DNA of 44,764 nucleotides. Source: an uncultured Verrucomicrobiota bacterium (GTDB lineage: Bacteria > Verrucomicrobiota > Verrucomicrobiia > Verrucomicrobiales > DEV007). Below, piece by piece: positions 32,977 to 42,010 of the stretch. A program made the position numbers and the translations under genes. How positions within the stretch are numbered: position 1 is the first letter of the stretch; each line of letters opens with the position of its first letter. The stretch is taken from the NCBI GenBank assembly GCA_902589825.1, contig CACIUL010000025.1:1-44764 (forward strand), in the 5' to 3' direction. The notes beneath the pieces are model-generated. The model did not search any database and was not told where the DNA came from. It worked only from the letters and a program-made list of their open reading frames with translations.

Positions 32977-34842
32977 TCAGTCCTTCTTGGCTTTTTTCCT
33001 CCTTACCTTAACCGGTGGTTTTCTTCCGGAAAGATAAGCCAACCTTGCCTGCACATAGCGTCCGGAATGATTGACATCCTCTCGGGTAAGGGCATCAAAT
33101 TTAATCCCCTTGTTGCCATCCTGCAGGAGAACGGCGGTATTGAGGATGAGGTTGGTAGCCACCTCGGATTGCGACATCTTCAGTGCCGCCTTGATGATCG
33201 GTCGGGGGTCCACATCAGAGGTTAGGCCGAGGAATTCAGCAGCCCGGCAGCGCACGAGGGGCTCAGGATCATCAAGGGCAAGAATCTCGATCAGGTCCGC
33301 AAGATCCTGTGGTGCCTGCCCATGAGCACTGGCAACAATGCACCCCCAGTATCGGGCCCATGGATCCTTGCTCTGGAGGGCACTTTCTATACCCTCCTTG
33401 GCCTTGGAAAATTCCACAAGTTGCAGGTCTGCGATGTCAACCAGCCGGGCAACCCGGGCAGCATGCAACCGTCCGAATCCTGCGGGGTTTTCCATCGCCT
33501 CGCTTACCATGTAAGGCTCAGGAAAGAGACTCAGGTCATTGATGTCTGTCACCTGCCCATGCAGCATATCACGCATCTGCACCAGGGTATCGGCATAACG
33601 CGGATCACCGGCAAGGTTGCTTACCTCATGGGGATCCTCCATGAGGTCATAGAGTGCTTCAGCAGATCGTGGCTCAAAAAACTGCCGTTGTGCCGCATTG
33701 AGCTTTCCCTCCCGGAAAAGCTCCCGCCATTCCTGAAAAGCCAGTTGCTTGTAGCGGTAATCATTCTGCAGGGAATCAAAATTAAATGGCTGGTAATTGC
33801 GCTGGTAACTGAACCTGCCCTTGCGGATCCAGCGAACGAGGTCGTACTTCTCATCAAACCGGTCAGCATAGCCGAAAGCAAATTCTCTGGTGCCCGCCCC
33901 CTTGCCCAGAAAAGGCCGACCATCGATATTACCGGGAATTTTCACCCCCGCAAGGTTGAGAACAGTAGGGCCAAAGTCGATAAACCCGACAAATCCCTTC
34001 TGCCTGGAACCCGGCTTCTCGCTTACCAGGTGCCTGAAGTTTTCCGGCACGCGCACGACCAGTGGGATATGCAGGCCACTCTCATAGGCATAACCCTTAC
34101 TGCGAGGCAGCACCCCGCCGTGGTCCCCAAAGTAAAAGATAAAGGTATCCTTGAGCACACCGTCTTCCTTAAGTTGCGCGACCACCTGACCAACCACCCC
34201 ATCAATCTTGACAATGTTGTCTAGGTAACGCGCATGGGTATAGCGGAAAGTCGGAGTATCGGGGTGATAAGGAGCCAGTGTGATGTTTTTGGGATCATGC
34301 CGGGTCGGTTGGGATTTCATCGACTGCTCATTGAAGTGCAATGAACTCTCGTGTGAGATCGGATAACTGGCCTTGTGAAAAAAAGGCTGTCCCGGCTTGC
34401 GCTTGCGCCAATGGGCCTTGTTTGAGGACTCATCCCAGACACCCTTACCCGGCTTGGCGTTGTAGTCTGTCTTGGAACGATTCGTCGTGTAATATCCTTG
34501 CTGTGCCCGCAGGTAGGCGGGAAACATCCTTACCCCTTCGGGCATCGGTGCCATGGCACTGCGACGATGATACTGGGTGCCGATACGGGGAGCATAACAC
34601 CCCGTGATCAATGTCGACCGGGCAACGGAGCAAACCGGTGAATTGGAGAAGGCGTGGTCATAGGTAATGCCGTGGGCAGCCAGAGACTTGATGTGCGGTG
34701 TATCCGCACCGCCCGCAAAGAAATGATCAAGATAATGAATGGAGTTATCCTCGGAGATAATCCATACAAAGTTGGGACGGTTCGCGGCATTCACCACAGC
34801 GATCATTCCAACACTGATAAAAAAGGTCGTTAAAATCCTCAT
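32977..34842 (-). CDS. Secreted sulfatase with C-terminal HEAT-like region
   Basis: 621 residues from ATG 34842, which gives a clean signal peptide (MRILTTFFISVGMIAVVNA). The sulfatase domain (about 20-460) has WIISEDNSIHYLDHF, the modification motif VCSVARSTLITG, and YFGDHGGVLPRSKGYAYESG. It resembles the heparan N-sulfatase (sulfamidase) group. The motif is CSVAR, with Val where CxPxR has Pro; this variant recurs in PVC sulfatases from memory, but the Cys and Arg are kept. The last 150 residues are helical, HEAT-like (PWARYWGCIVASAHGQAPQD, PEPLVRCRAAEFLGL), and end in a Lys/Arg-rich tail. It faces the gamma-glutamyltransferase gene across 55 bp. Confidence 0.92.
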   Translation of the reverse strand: MRILTTFFISVGMIAVVNAANRPNFVWIISEDNSIHYLDHFFAGGADTPHIKSLAAHGITYDHAFSNSPVCSVARSTLITGCYAPRIGTQYHRRSAMAPMPEGVRMFPAYLRAQQGYYTTNRSKTDYNAKPGKGVWDESSNKAHWRKRKPGQPFFHKASYPISHESSLHFNEQSMKSQPTRHDPKNITLAPYHPDTPTFRYTHARYLDNIVKIDGVVGQVVAQLKEDGVLKDTFIFYFGDHGGVLPRSKGYAYESGLHIPLVVRVPENFRHLVSEKPGSRQKGFVGFIDFGPTVLNLAGVKIPGNIDGRPFLGKGAGTREFAFGYADRFDEKYDLVRWIRKGRFSYQRNYQPFNFDSLQNDYRYKQLAFQEWRELFREGKLNAAQRQFFEPRSAEALYDLMEDPHEVSNLAGDPRYADTLVQMRDMLHGQVTDINDLSLFPEPYMVSEAMENPAGFGRLHAARVARLVDIADLQLVEFSKAKEGIESALQSKDPWARYWGCIVASAHGQAPQDLADLIEILALDDPEPLVRCRAAEFLGLTSDVDPRPIIKAALKMSQSEVATNLILNTAVLLQDGNKGIKFDALTREDVNHSGRYVQARLAYLSGRKPPVKVRRKKAKKD

Positions 34843-34897
34843 CACCGGATAACCTAACCGGAAATCAGCATCATGCCCGCGCGAATTTAGCCTGCAC

Positions 34898-36658
34898 ATG
34901 ACAAGCATACGCCCCTATCCTCAAATACCCATTGCCCTCGTCGTGCCCTGTGTCCTGTTGCTCTTTTCAGCAGACCGGGCCATCAGCGGGCCATTCGCTC
35001 CCGGTTCGCCGGTAACCGGAAGCACCGGCATGGTGGCAACCCAGGAAGCGCATGCCACCCGGGCAGCGGCAAAGGTTCTTGCCGAAGGAGGCAACGCCAT
35101 TGACGCTGCGGTTTGCGCCGGGTTCACGCTCGCAGTAACCCTGCCAAGGGCGGGCAATATCGGTGGGGGCGGATTCATGCTGATTCACCTGGAAAAAACA
35201 AACCGTCAAACTGCCATTGATTACCGGGAGAAGGCGCCGACGGCGGCGCATCGGGACATGTTTCTCGACTCAAAAGGCAATGTGGACACGAACCTATCGC
35301 GATCAAGCAGGCTTGCAGCAGGAGTTCCTGGCACAGTGCGCGGACTGGCCTTGGCGTTACAGCAACACGGAACGATTTCCCTTAAGCGCGCAATTCAGCC
35401 GGCTATAGAACTTGCAGAAGACGGATTTATTGTCGGTCAGGACCTGCATCAATCCCTCAAGGCACGTCCCGGTCATTTCAAGAATTCACCCGCTGCACTG
35501 CAGGCATACTACAATCCTGACGGGTCACCACCGGCAATCGGTTCAAGGCTGATCCAGAAAGACCTAGCACGAACCCTGCGAACCATCGCTGACCAGGGGC
35601 CTGATGCCTTTTACGCAGGCCCGATTGCCGCGGCAATTGTTGCCGACATGAAGGCTAATGGTGGCATCATCACAGCAGACGACCTGCGTGATTACCGGCC
35701 CATCATACGCCAACCCGTCAGCGGCACCTACCGGGACTGGAAGGTGGTCGCGATGCCGCCACCAAGCTCCGGCGGCATTCACCTGATCCAGATGCTCAAC
35801 ATTCTGGAAGAGTTCCCCATTGCGAAATACGGCCACAACTCAGCCAACACCATGCACATCTGCATTGAGTCCATGCGCCGCGCCTATGCCGACCGCTCCC
35901 GCTACCTGGGTGACCCTGACTTCACCGAGATTCCAACCAAGGCCCTTATATCCAAAGGTTACGCAAAAATGCTGTCCGAAAAAATCGATCTGTCACAAGC
36001 AACACCGAGCGGCAAAGTCTCACCGGGACTTGAACCGGTCGAGGACCTCGAGAGCAACGAGACCACACATTTCAGTGTCATTGACCGTTGGGGTAACGCA
36101 GTCACAAACACCTACACGCTCAACTTCAGCTACGGATCGGGCATCATGGTTGCAGGCACGGGGATCCTGCTCAATAACGAGATGGACGACTTCAGTGCCA
36201 AGCCGGGAGTGCCCAATGCCTACGGGCTTCTTGGCGGCAAGCGCAATGCCATTGAGCCGAACAAGCGCATGCTAAGTTCAATGACACCGACCCTGCTCTT
36301 CAAGGGAAAAAACCACCTGGTGGCCACCGGCAGCCCGGGGGGCAGCCGCATCATTACCACGGTCCTGCAAATCGTGTGCAACCTCGTTGACCACGGCATG
36401 GACATCGCCGGAGCAACCGCGGCAGCACGCTTCCACCACCAGTGGTTCCCCGATGAGGTACAGGTCGAGCCCGGCTTCGATCCCGACATCCTGGCCTCAC
36501 TGAGGAAGCGCTCCCACACGGTAAAGGCCCGCTCACTGATGGGCTCAACCCAGACCGTGGCCAGAATCAACGGGCTCTTCTTCGGTGCCAGTGACCCTCG
36601 CCGCCAGGGAGCATTAACCATCGGCATCAACGATGGGGGGAAAAAGACCCGCCCATAG
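34898..36658 (+). CDS. ggt: Gamma-glutamyltransferase precursor
   Basis: 586 residues. A hydrophobic N-terminus (IALVVPCVLLLFSADRAISG) exports it. It cleaves gamma-glutamyl bonds of glutathione and related peptides and is activated by self-cleavage. The cut is before Thr389 in NETTHFSVIDRWGNAV; this Thr becomes the N-terminal nucleophile of the small subunit. Substrate-site segments: GGNAIDAAVCAGFTLAVT, GNIGGGGFMLIHL, PPPSSGGIHLIQMLNILE, and TGSPGGSRIITTVLQ (oxyanion Ser-Gly-Gly region). All key residues are intact. It probably supplies amino acids and cysteine from outside. Transcribed alone or with the PQQ-like gene 117 bp downstream. Confidence 0.95.
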   Translation: MTSIRPYPQIPIALVVPCVLLLFSADRAISGPFAPGSPVTGSTGMVATQEAHATRAAAKVLAEGGNAIDAAVCAGFTLAVTLPRAGNIGGGGFMLIHLEKTNRQTAIDYREKAPTAAHRDMFLDSKGNVDTNLSRSSRLAAGVPGTVRGLALALQQHGTISLKRAIQPAIELAEDGFIVGQDLHQSLKARPGHFKNSPAALQAYYNPDGSPPAIGSRLIQKDLARTLRTIADQGPDAFYAGPIAAAIVADMKANGGIITADDLRDYRPIIRQPVSGTYRDWKVVAMPPPSSGGIHLIQMLNILEEFPIAKYGHNSANTMHICIESMRRAYADRSRYLGDPDFTEIPTKALISKGYAKMLSEKIDLSQATPSGKVSPGLEPVEDLESNETTHFSVIDRWGNAVTNTYTLNFSYGSGIMVAGTGILLNNEMDDFSAKPGVPNAYGLLGGKRNAIEPNKRMLSSMTPTLLFKGKNHLVATGSPGGSRIITTVLQIVCNLVDHGMDIAGATAAARFHHQWFPDEVQVEPGFDPDILASLRKRSHTVKARSLMGSTQTVARINGLFFGASDPRRQGALTIGINDGGKKTRP

Positions 36659-36679
36659 CAGGCCGGAATACCGCACCGA

Positions 36680-36707
36680 AACGTGATTATTCAATAACCG
36701 TCACGTT
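36680..36707 (+). other. Hairpin after ggt
   Basis: AACGTGA (36680-36686) pairs with TCACGTT (36701-36707). Inside, TTATT and AATAA extend the stem with a CCG bulge. There is no U-run, so it is not a standard terminator; it may stabilise the 3' end of the ggt mRNA or act as a protein-binding site. Confidence 0.35.
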
Positions 36708-36775
36708 GAATCGCCGGGAAACACGACATACTTATTGTATGAAGGCCCGAACCCGGGCAAAATCCATCCTGTATC

Positions 36776-38203
36776 ATGAAAATCTTATTCGCTATCTTCA
36801 TTATCTCCCTCACGATCCCCGCTGGGCTCTCTGCCCGCCAATGGACCAGTGCTGACGGTTCACGCACCTTTCAGGGGGAACTGATCAGTTTTAAGGACGG
36901 CAAGGTAAAAGTCAGGCGCAGTGACGGTAAGAACCTTGTATTTTCAATTGAACTTCTCAGTGAATCTGACCAGCAATTCGTCAAGTCCATTCCAGTGCAA
37001 CCTGCCCAGGGTTCTGAAGGTGCCGGTCCTGCGGAATGGCCCCGCTGGCGCGGACCGGACATCAGTGACCACTCTCCGGACAAAGGCCTGCTCAAGGAAT
37101 GGCCTGCAGGAGGACCCCAGCAACTCTGGGTCTTCAAGGACGCAGGGTTAGGTTACTCGGGGCCTGCCATCTCAAACGGCAAGCTCTTCACCATGGGGGC
37201 ACGCGATGCCACTATTTTCCTCATTGCCATTGATTGCACAACCGGCAAGGAAATCTGGAGCCAGGAAATAGGCGTTTATTTGAGAAACAACTGGGGTGAT
37301 GGTCCAAGGGGCACCCCAACGGTGGACGGAGAACGGGTCTATGCCCTTGGCGCACGCGGAAAACTTGTCTGTGCAAAGACTGATGACGGCTCCATCATTT
37401 GGGAAACCGACCTTGTCAAGGACCTCGGCGGCAAGGTTCCAGGGTGGGGTTACTGCGAATCCCCATTAATTGACGGCAACCAGTTAATTTGCACCCCCGG
37501 AGGCGGCAAGGGAGCCATCGCCGCACTGGACAAGATGACGGGAAAAACAATATGGCAGAGCGGAGAGGTCAAGGACGGGGCGCAGTATTCCTCAGTCATT
37601 CCCATTGAGCATGGCGGCAAGCGCCAGTATGTGCAACTCTTCCAGAAAACCCTCGCCGGTGTTTCCGCCGAGACCGGGGATCTGGTCTGGCGCTCGGGAT
37701 GGACCGGTCGCACGGCCGTGATCCCGACTCCCATCTACAGAGATAACCAGATCTATATCGCCTCCGGATACGGGATTGGCTGCAAGGCAGTCAAGCTCGG
37801 ATCCTCAGGCAAAGCCGAGGACGTCTACAAAAACGAGGTCATGGTCAACCACCATGGCGGCGTCATCCTGGTCGGAGACCACCTGTATGGCCACTCTGAT
37901 AAAGGTGGCTGGAAGTGTCAGGAATTTTCAACCGGCAAGGAAATCTGGAGTTCCAACAAGCTGGGCAAGGGAGCTATCCACTATGCCGACGGCATGTTCT
38001 ATTGCCTTTCAGAAAAAGACGGCACGGTAGCACTGGTCGAGGCAAGCACGGAAGGCTGGAAAGAAAAGTCCCGCTTTACGCTCTCGCCCCAGACCAAGCG
38101 GCGCAAGCCTGCCGGCAAGATCTGGACCCACCCGGTTGTCATCGGCGGCAACATGTATTTGCGCGACCAGGAACTTATCCACTGCTACAACGTCAGAGGA
38201 TAA
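36776..38203 (+). CDS. Exported SHD1 plus PQQ-like beta-propeller protein
   Basis: 475 residues with signal peptide (MKILFAIFIISLTIPAGLSA). Residues about 21-70 are an SHD1-type domain (RQWTSADGSRTFQGELISF, LSESDQQFVKSI), best known from yeast Sla1 but common in PVC exported proteins. The rest is a beta-propeller built from PQQ-type repeats: WPRWRGPDISDHSPDKG, KLFTMGARDATIFLIAIDCT, GKEIWSQEIG, KLVCAKTDDGSIIWETDL and GKEIWSSNKLGKGAIHYADG. No dehydrogenase signature is visible, so it may be a structural or assembly propeller like BamB rather than a PQQ enzyme. Function unknown. Confidence 0.9.
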   Translation: MKILFAIFIISLTIPAGLSARQWTSADGSRTFQGELISFKDGKVKVRRSDGKNLVFSIELLSESDQQFVKSIPVQPAQGSEGAGPAEWPRWRGPDISDHSPDKGLLKEWPAGGPQQLWVFKDAGLGYSGPAISNGKLFTMGARDATIFLIAIDCTTGKEIWSQEIGVYLRNNWGDGPRGTPTVDGERVYALGARGKLVCAKTDDGSIIWETDLVKDLGGKVPGWGYCESPLIDGNQLICTPGGGKGAIAALDKMTGKTIWQSGEVKDGAQYSSVIPIEHGGKRQYVQLFQKTLAGVSAETGDLVWRSGWTGRTAVIPTPIYRDNQIYIASGYGIGCKAVKLGSSGKAEDVYKNEVMVNHHGGVILVGDHLYGHSDKGGWKCQEFSTGKEIWSSNKLGKGAIHYADGMFYCLSEKDGTVALVEASTEGWKEKSRFTLSPQTKRRKPAGKIWTHPVVIGGNMYLRDQELIHCYNVRG

Positions 38204-38257
38204 GGCTAACAGCCGTCAACCTCAGGCGAAAGGATAGTAAATGGCTTCAGCTGCTTA

Positions 38258-39712
38258 CTAGACCTTGCTTAGCTCGGGTATCTCAAACCCGGCATTATTC
38301 TTGTCCTTGAGCAGTTTATTGGCTGCATCAGCATGCTCACCGGTGTGCCGCTCGGTCTTCGGGTCAAATGTCAACCACGGCCCAACGGTGTAGTAGTTGT
38401 CCTTTTCAGGGACACCGACTCCCTTGCCCATGACCTCGTGTAGGCGGCCGAAATGCTCGGCGGCATCCTTGTTGTCCCCGAAGCGACCCGCCTTCTGGTT
38501 GAAGGGGACCTCCTCACCGAGCCGGTAGGAGTTGTTCATCAGGTGGCCGACCACGCAGCCGTAATGGGCCTGCAGGGCGTTGCCGTTGGCCATCTCCGGC
38601 TTACCCGCACGGCAAGCCGCAATGAAGCTGCCCCAGTTGCCGCCGGGAGTGACCTCACCGCTGTCCACCTTGACCCTCTCTCCCTTGTCACTGCCCTTCG
38701 GGTAATACACACCTCGGACGATGCGACCACCATCCTCAAAGTAATACTCATTTTCCACCTGCCTCTGGTAACCCTTGTAATTCACATTGCGCACGTTGAA
38801 GAACACCTGCTGTCCGTTGGGATACTCGGTCATGCCGAACATGGTATTGGGAGTTTCCCCCTGGTCCTTCCACTGAAAGCGCCCGCCGATTGCCATCGCT
38901 CGAACCGGATGGGTCTGGTCATCATCAATTGCCCAGCAGGCAACATCAAGCTGATGGGTTCCCTGGTTATTGAGGTCACCGTTGCCGCTTGGCCAGAACC
39001 AGTGCCAGTTATAATGCACGTAGTTGCCGTGGAACTGGTCAATCACCGCGGGTCCCTTCCACAGGTTCCAGTCCAGGTTCGCCGGTGGTGCCCCGGGAGC
39101 CTTGTGCCCGATGCCTCCGCGCGGCTTGCAGCAATAGCCGTAGGAAATCTTGAGTTTGCCCCACTTGCCTGCCTTGATGGCCTTGTTCAAACCGGCAAGG
39201 TTTGCATCACTTCGCCGCTGCGTGCCATGCTGCACCACCACGCCGTATTTCTGCTGGGCGGCAACAGCGATACGGCCTTCCGCCACATCGTGGCTCATCG
39301 GCTTCTCCACATAGACATGCTTACCCGCCTGAGCAGCCCAGATTGTCATCAGCGAATGCCAGTGGTTGGGAGTAGCCACCGTCAAGGCATCCACGTTCTT
39401 GTCTTCAAGAGCCTTGCGCACATCAGTAACCCCCTTGACATTTTTCTGGCCGCGCTTCTTGAGGCTTTCCACGGTACGTGAAAGAACCTGCTCGTCCGGG
39501 TCAATCACATAGGCAATCTCCACATTTTTCTGCCCCAGAAAGCCTCCAATGTGACTCTTGCCTCGACCGTTAAGGCCGGCTACGGCGATCCTCAGAGTAT
39601 CATTGGCGCCGATAATCCGGGGCGCCGACTTGGTACCGCTGATTAAGGGCACTCCCGCAATAGCTCCAGCGGTTGTCGTTCTCAAAAAATTGCGTCTTGT
39701 GGTATTGGACAT
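38258..39712 (-). CDS. Tat-exported Gfo/Idh/MocA family oxidoreductase
   Basis: 484 residues from ATG 39712 (MSNTTRRNFLRTTTAGAIAG, a twin-arginine signal); the adjacent ATG 39715 and an upstream ATG are less likely. LRIAVAGLNGRGKSHIGG is the nucleotide-binding start, TVATPNHWHSL and VYVEKPMSHDVAEG the active-site segments (EKP). It then has the long C-terminal domain typical of exported PVC members (NYVHYNWHWFWPSGNGDLNN, QGTHQLDVACWAIDDD). Substrate unknown; a glycoside or sugar. It converges on the PQQ-like gene with a 54-bp gap. It shares little beyond the family motifs with the copy at 3.9-5.1 kb. Confidence 0.92.
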   Translation of the reverse strand: MSNTTRRNFLRTTTAGAIAGVPLISGTKSAPRIIGANDTLRIAVAGLNGRGKSHIGGFLGQKNVEIAYVIDPDEQVLSRTVESLKKRGQKNVKGVTDVRKALEDKNVDALTVATPNHWHSLMTIWAAQAGKHVYVEKPMSHDVAEGRIAVAAQQKYGVVVQHGTQRRSDANLAGLNKAIKAGKWGKLKISYGYCCKPRGGIGHKAPGAPPANLDWNLWKGPAVIDQFHGNYVHYNWHWFWPSGNGDLNNQGTHQLDVACWAIDDDQTHPVRAMAIGGRFQWKDQGETPNTMFGMTEYPNGQQVFFNVRNVNYKGYQRQVENEYYFEDGGRIVRGVYYPKGSDKGERVKVDSGEVTPGGNWGSFIAACRAGKPEMANGNALQAHYGCVVGHLMNNSYRLGEEVPFNQKAGRFGDNKDAAEHFGRLHEVMGKGVGVPEKDNYYTVGPWLTFDPKTERHTGEHADAANKLLKDKNNAGFEIPELSKV

Positions 39713-39866
39713 CATGAAAATTGGTTTTTGTTCCAGCGGGATCATTTTAATTCCCTGAGCAACATTTAAACCCGCAACGACTCCCAAGTGAAAGACAATT
39801 CTCCCCCTTCCGTAAATTTACACCCCAGAGCAAAGCCGACCTGGACCCATTCCTGGATGAACTGTC

Positions 39867-40469
39867 CTAAAGCACTTGCTCAAATGCCGCCTGAAGACCT
39901 GAATAATCAACCGTTACCGGGAATTGCGGGAACTCTGCAACGACATTTTCAGGAGGACTGAACAGGATCCCGGCATCAGCCTCACTGAGCATGGAAATGT
40001 CATTGTATGAATCCCCTGCGGCCACAACCCTGAAATTGAGATTTTTAAGAGCCTGGACCGCCTCACGCTTCTGGTCGGGCATCCGCAACTGGAAACCGGC
40101 GATCCGGCCATCCGCGGCAATCTCCAACCGGTGGCAAAACAACGTCGGAAAATCCAGTTGCCGCATAAGTGGCTGGGAAAACTCATAAAAGGTGTCGGAG
40201 AGAATGATCACCTGGCTGTTTTCCCGCAACCAGGAAAGGAAATCCCCAGCTCCGTCCAGTGGTCGCAACCCCGCAATGACATCAGTTATTTCCCTGATCC
40301 CGAGACCGTTTTTTTCGCAGATGTCAAGGCGTTGTTGCATCAGTTGCGAGTAATCGGCGACATCCCTGGTAGTCGCCATCAGCTCATCAATGCCTGTTCG
40401 CTGGGCAACATTGATCCATATTTCCGGGACAAGGACACCCTCCAGGTCAAGACAGGCAATACTACTCAT
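39867..40469 (-). CDS. thrH: ThrH-type phosphoserine phosphatase / homoserine phosphotransferase
   Basis: 200 residues from ATG 40469 (MSSIACLDLEGVLVPEIWI), chosen by homology over an ATG seven codons upstream. HAD-fold motif I is DLEGVLVPE (first Asp nucleophile, second acid replaced by Glu, as typical in ThrH). Motif II is VILSDTFYEF, and motif IV AAGDSYNDISML. TTRDVADYSQLMQQRLDI and FPQFPVTVDYSGL are ThrH signatures. ThrH hydrolyses phosphoserine and can pass the phosphate to homoserine, linking serine and threonine synthesis. Cytoplasmic and without export signal, unlike its neighbours; it seems to be an isolated housekeeping gene between exported-protein genes. Confidence 0.93.
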   Translation of the reverse strand: MSSIACLDLEGVLVPEIWINVAQRTGIDELMATTRDVADYSQLMQQRLDICEKNGLGIREITDVIAGLRPLDGAGDFLSWLRENSQVIILSDTFYEFSQPLMRQLDFPTLFCHRLEIAADGRIAGFQLRMPDQKREAVQALKNLNFRVVAAGDSYNDISMLSEADAGILFSPPENVVAEFPQFPVTVDYSGLQAAFEQVL

Positions 40470-40540
40470 GAATCCAAGGCTATACTTCAATCCCGGAGTA
40501 TCCGCAAACCAGTGCTACACATGAACGTAAGGGAGAAGGA

Positions 40541-41983
40541 TCAGGCAATGATCTCTTTCACTACCCGGGCATCCTCGACACCGGTTAACCTGGCATCAAG
40601 CCCCTGGAACTGGTACGTGAAACGGTTATGGTCAATACCCAGCAGGTGAAGCATCGTGGCATGCAGGTCACGTACATGGACCACGTCCTGCACGGAGTGA
40701 TAACCGAGTTCATCTGTCGCTCCATGGTTCGCACCACCCTTGATGCCCCCTCCCGCCATCCACATCGAGAATCCCTTCATATGATGGTCACGCCCGGGTC
40801 CTCCCTTCCCCTGATACATCGGGGTCCGGCCGAATTCCCCCCCCCAAATCACCAGAGTATCCTCCAGCAATCCGCGCTGCTTCAGGTCAGTGAGCAACGC
40901 CCACGTGGGCTTGTCGGTAAGCCCGCAACAAATATCCATGTAGCGCTTCAGATCACCGTGATGATCCCAGCCGCGGTGATAAAGCTGAATAAAGCGCACG
41001 CCGCGCTCGGCAAGCCGCCGGGCAAGCAGGCAGTTTGAAGCATAGGACCCGTCCCCCGGCTTGGCCCCATACATATCCAGAATGTGTTGAGGTTCCCCGG
41101 AAACATCAACGAGCTCAGGCACGGATGCCTGCATGCGGAACGCCATCTCGTAGGCGGCAATACGGGTCTCAATCTCAGGGTTGTTCACCTTCTTGTTACG
41201 ATAGCGATCGAGATCCTGGACAGCATCTACCACGCTCCTCTGTCCCCTGCGGGTGACACCACCCGGGTTACTGACATAATGGACAGGATCACCAGTGGAA
41301 TTGAATTCCACTCCCTGGAAACGGCTCGGCAGAAACCCTGCCGACCACTGGCGTGAGGCAATCGGTTGCGGGTTACGGCCTCCAACACTCGTCATGACCA
41401 CAAAGCCCGGCAGGTTTTCCGTTTCACTGCCAAGCCCGTAATTAATCCATGAGCCCATTGATGGCCGGCCACTGATCGCCGTACCGGTGTTCATAAAGGT
41501 GTGAGCCGGGTCATGATTGATCTGCTCGGTCAACATGGAACGGACAATGCAGATATCATCAGCCATCTTTGACGTCCAGGGAAGGAAATCACTGATGAGC
41601 TGTCCTGATTTGCCGTGGCGCTGAAAACCCGTCAGGTGCCCCTGCACCTTGAGGTTTTGCCCCTGGAGCTGGGCAATCGGCTGGCCCTTGGTAAAGGACT
41701 CCGGCATGGGCTTGCCATTGAGTTCATTGAGCTTGGGCTTGAAATCAAAGGTTTCCAGGTGCGAAGGGCCACCCGCCATGCAGAGGAAAATCACCCGCTT
41801 GGCCCGAACCGGAAGGTTGGGATAACCCGGCAAGCCCGGGTATCCCTCCTTGGATCTCGCCGGCGCCCCCAGGCCATCGCCCAGTAATGATCCCAGTGCC
41901 GCAGCACCAAAGCCAATGCCCGATTGCCCGAGGAAGGCGCGGCGATTAATGCAACCTGGTATGTCTGTGTGTGGGTTTCTCAT
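40541..41983 (-). CDS. DUF1501 (sulfatase-like fold) Tat-exported protein, second copy
   Basis: 480 residues with a twin-arginine signal (NRRAFLGQSGIGFGAAALG). Shared marks with the copy at 27-28.5 kb: RVIFLCMAGGPSHLETFDFKPKL, LTEQINHDPAHTFMNTG, LVIWGGEFGRTPMYQGKGGPG and GRDHHMKGFSMWMAGGG. A run of nine G in the WGGEFG codons (40837-40845) is in frame here. No formylglycine motif. It lies 27 bp downstream of the PSD1 gene on the same strand, so the pair is again an operon, in the order PSD1 then DUF1501 as in the first pair. Confidence 0.93.
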   Translation of the reverse strand: MRNPHTDIPGCINRRAFLGQSGIGFGAAALGSLLGDGLGAPARSKEGYPGLPGYPNLPVRAKRVIFLCMAGGPSHLETFDFKPKLNELNGKPMPESFTKGQPIAQLQGQNLKVQGHLTGFQRHGKSGQLISDFLPWTSKMADDICIVRSMLTEQINHDPAHTFMNTGTAISGRPSMGSWINYGLGSETENLPGFVVMTSVGGRNPQPIASRQWSAGFLPSRFQGVEFNSTGDPVHYVSNPGGVTRRGQRSVVDAVQDLDRYRNKKVNNPEIETRIAAYEMAFRMQASVPELVDVSGEPQHILDMYGAKPGDGSYASNCLLARRLAERGVRFIQLYHRGWDHHGDLKRYMDICCGLTDKPTWALLTDLKQRGLLEDTLVIWGGEFGRTPMYQGKGGPGRDHHMKGFSMWMAGGGIKGGANHGATDELGYHSVQDVVHVRDLHATMLHLLGIDHNRFTYQFQGLDARLTGVEDARVVKEIIA

Positions 41984-42010
41984 GTTGGTTCACCGGGAAA
42001 AAGTGTGTAT

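Noticed and set aside
33322..34224. 300-codon open frame on the plus strand
   Set aside because: Antisense to the HEAT-tailed sulfatase, without a domain or ribosome site.
38453..39481. 342-codon open frame on the plus strand
   Set aside because: Fully antisense to the Gfo/Idh oxidoreductase, which has clear motifs; composition (His, Val, Leu rich) is that of a shadow frame.
40837..40845. Nine-base C tract (G9 in the gene) as a third frameshift site
   Set aside because: The DUF1501 frame reads through correctly (WGGEFGRTP), so there is no break here.
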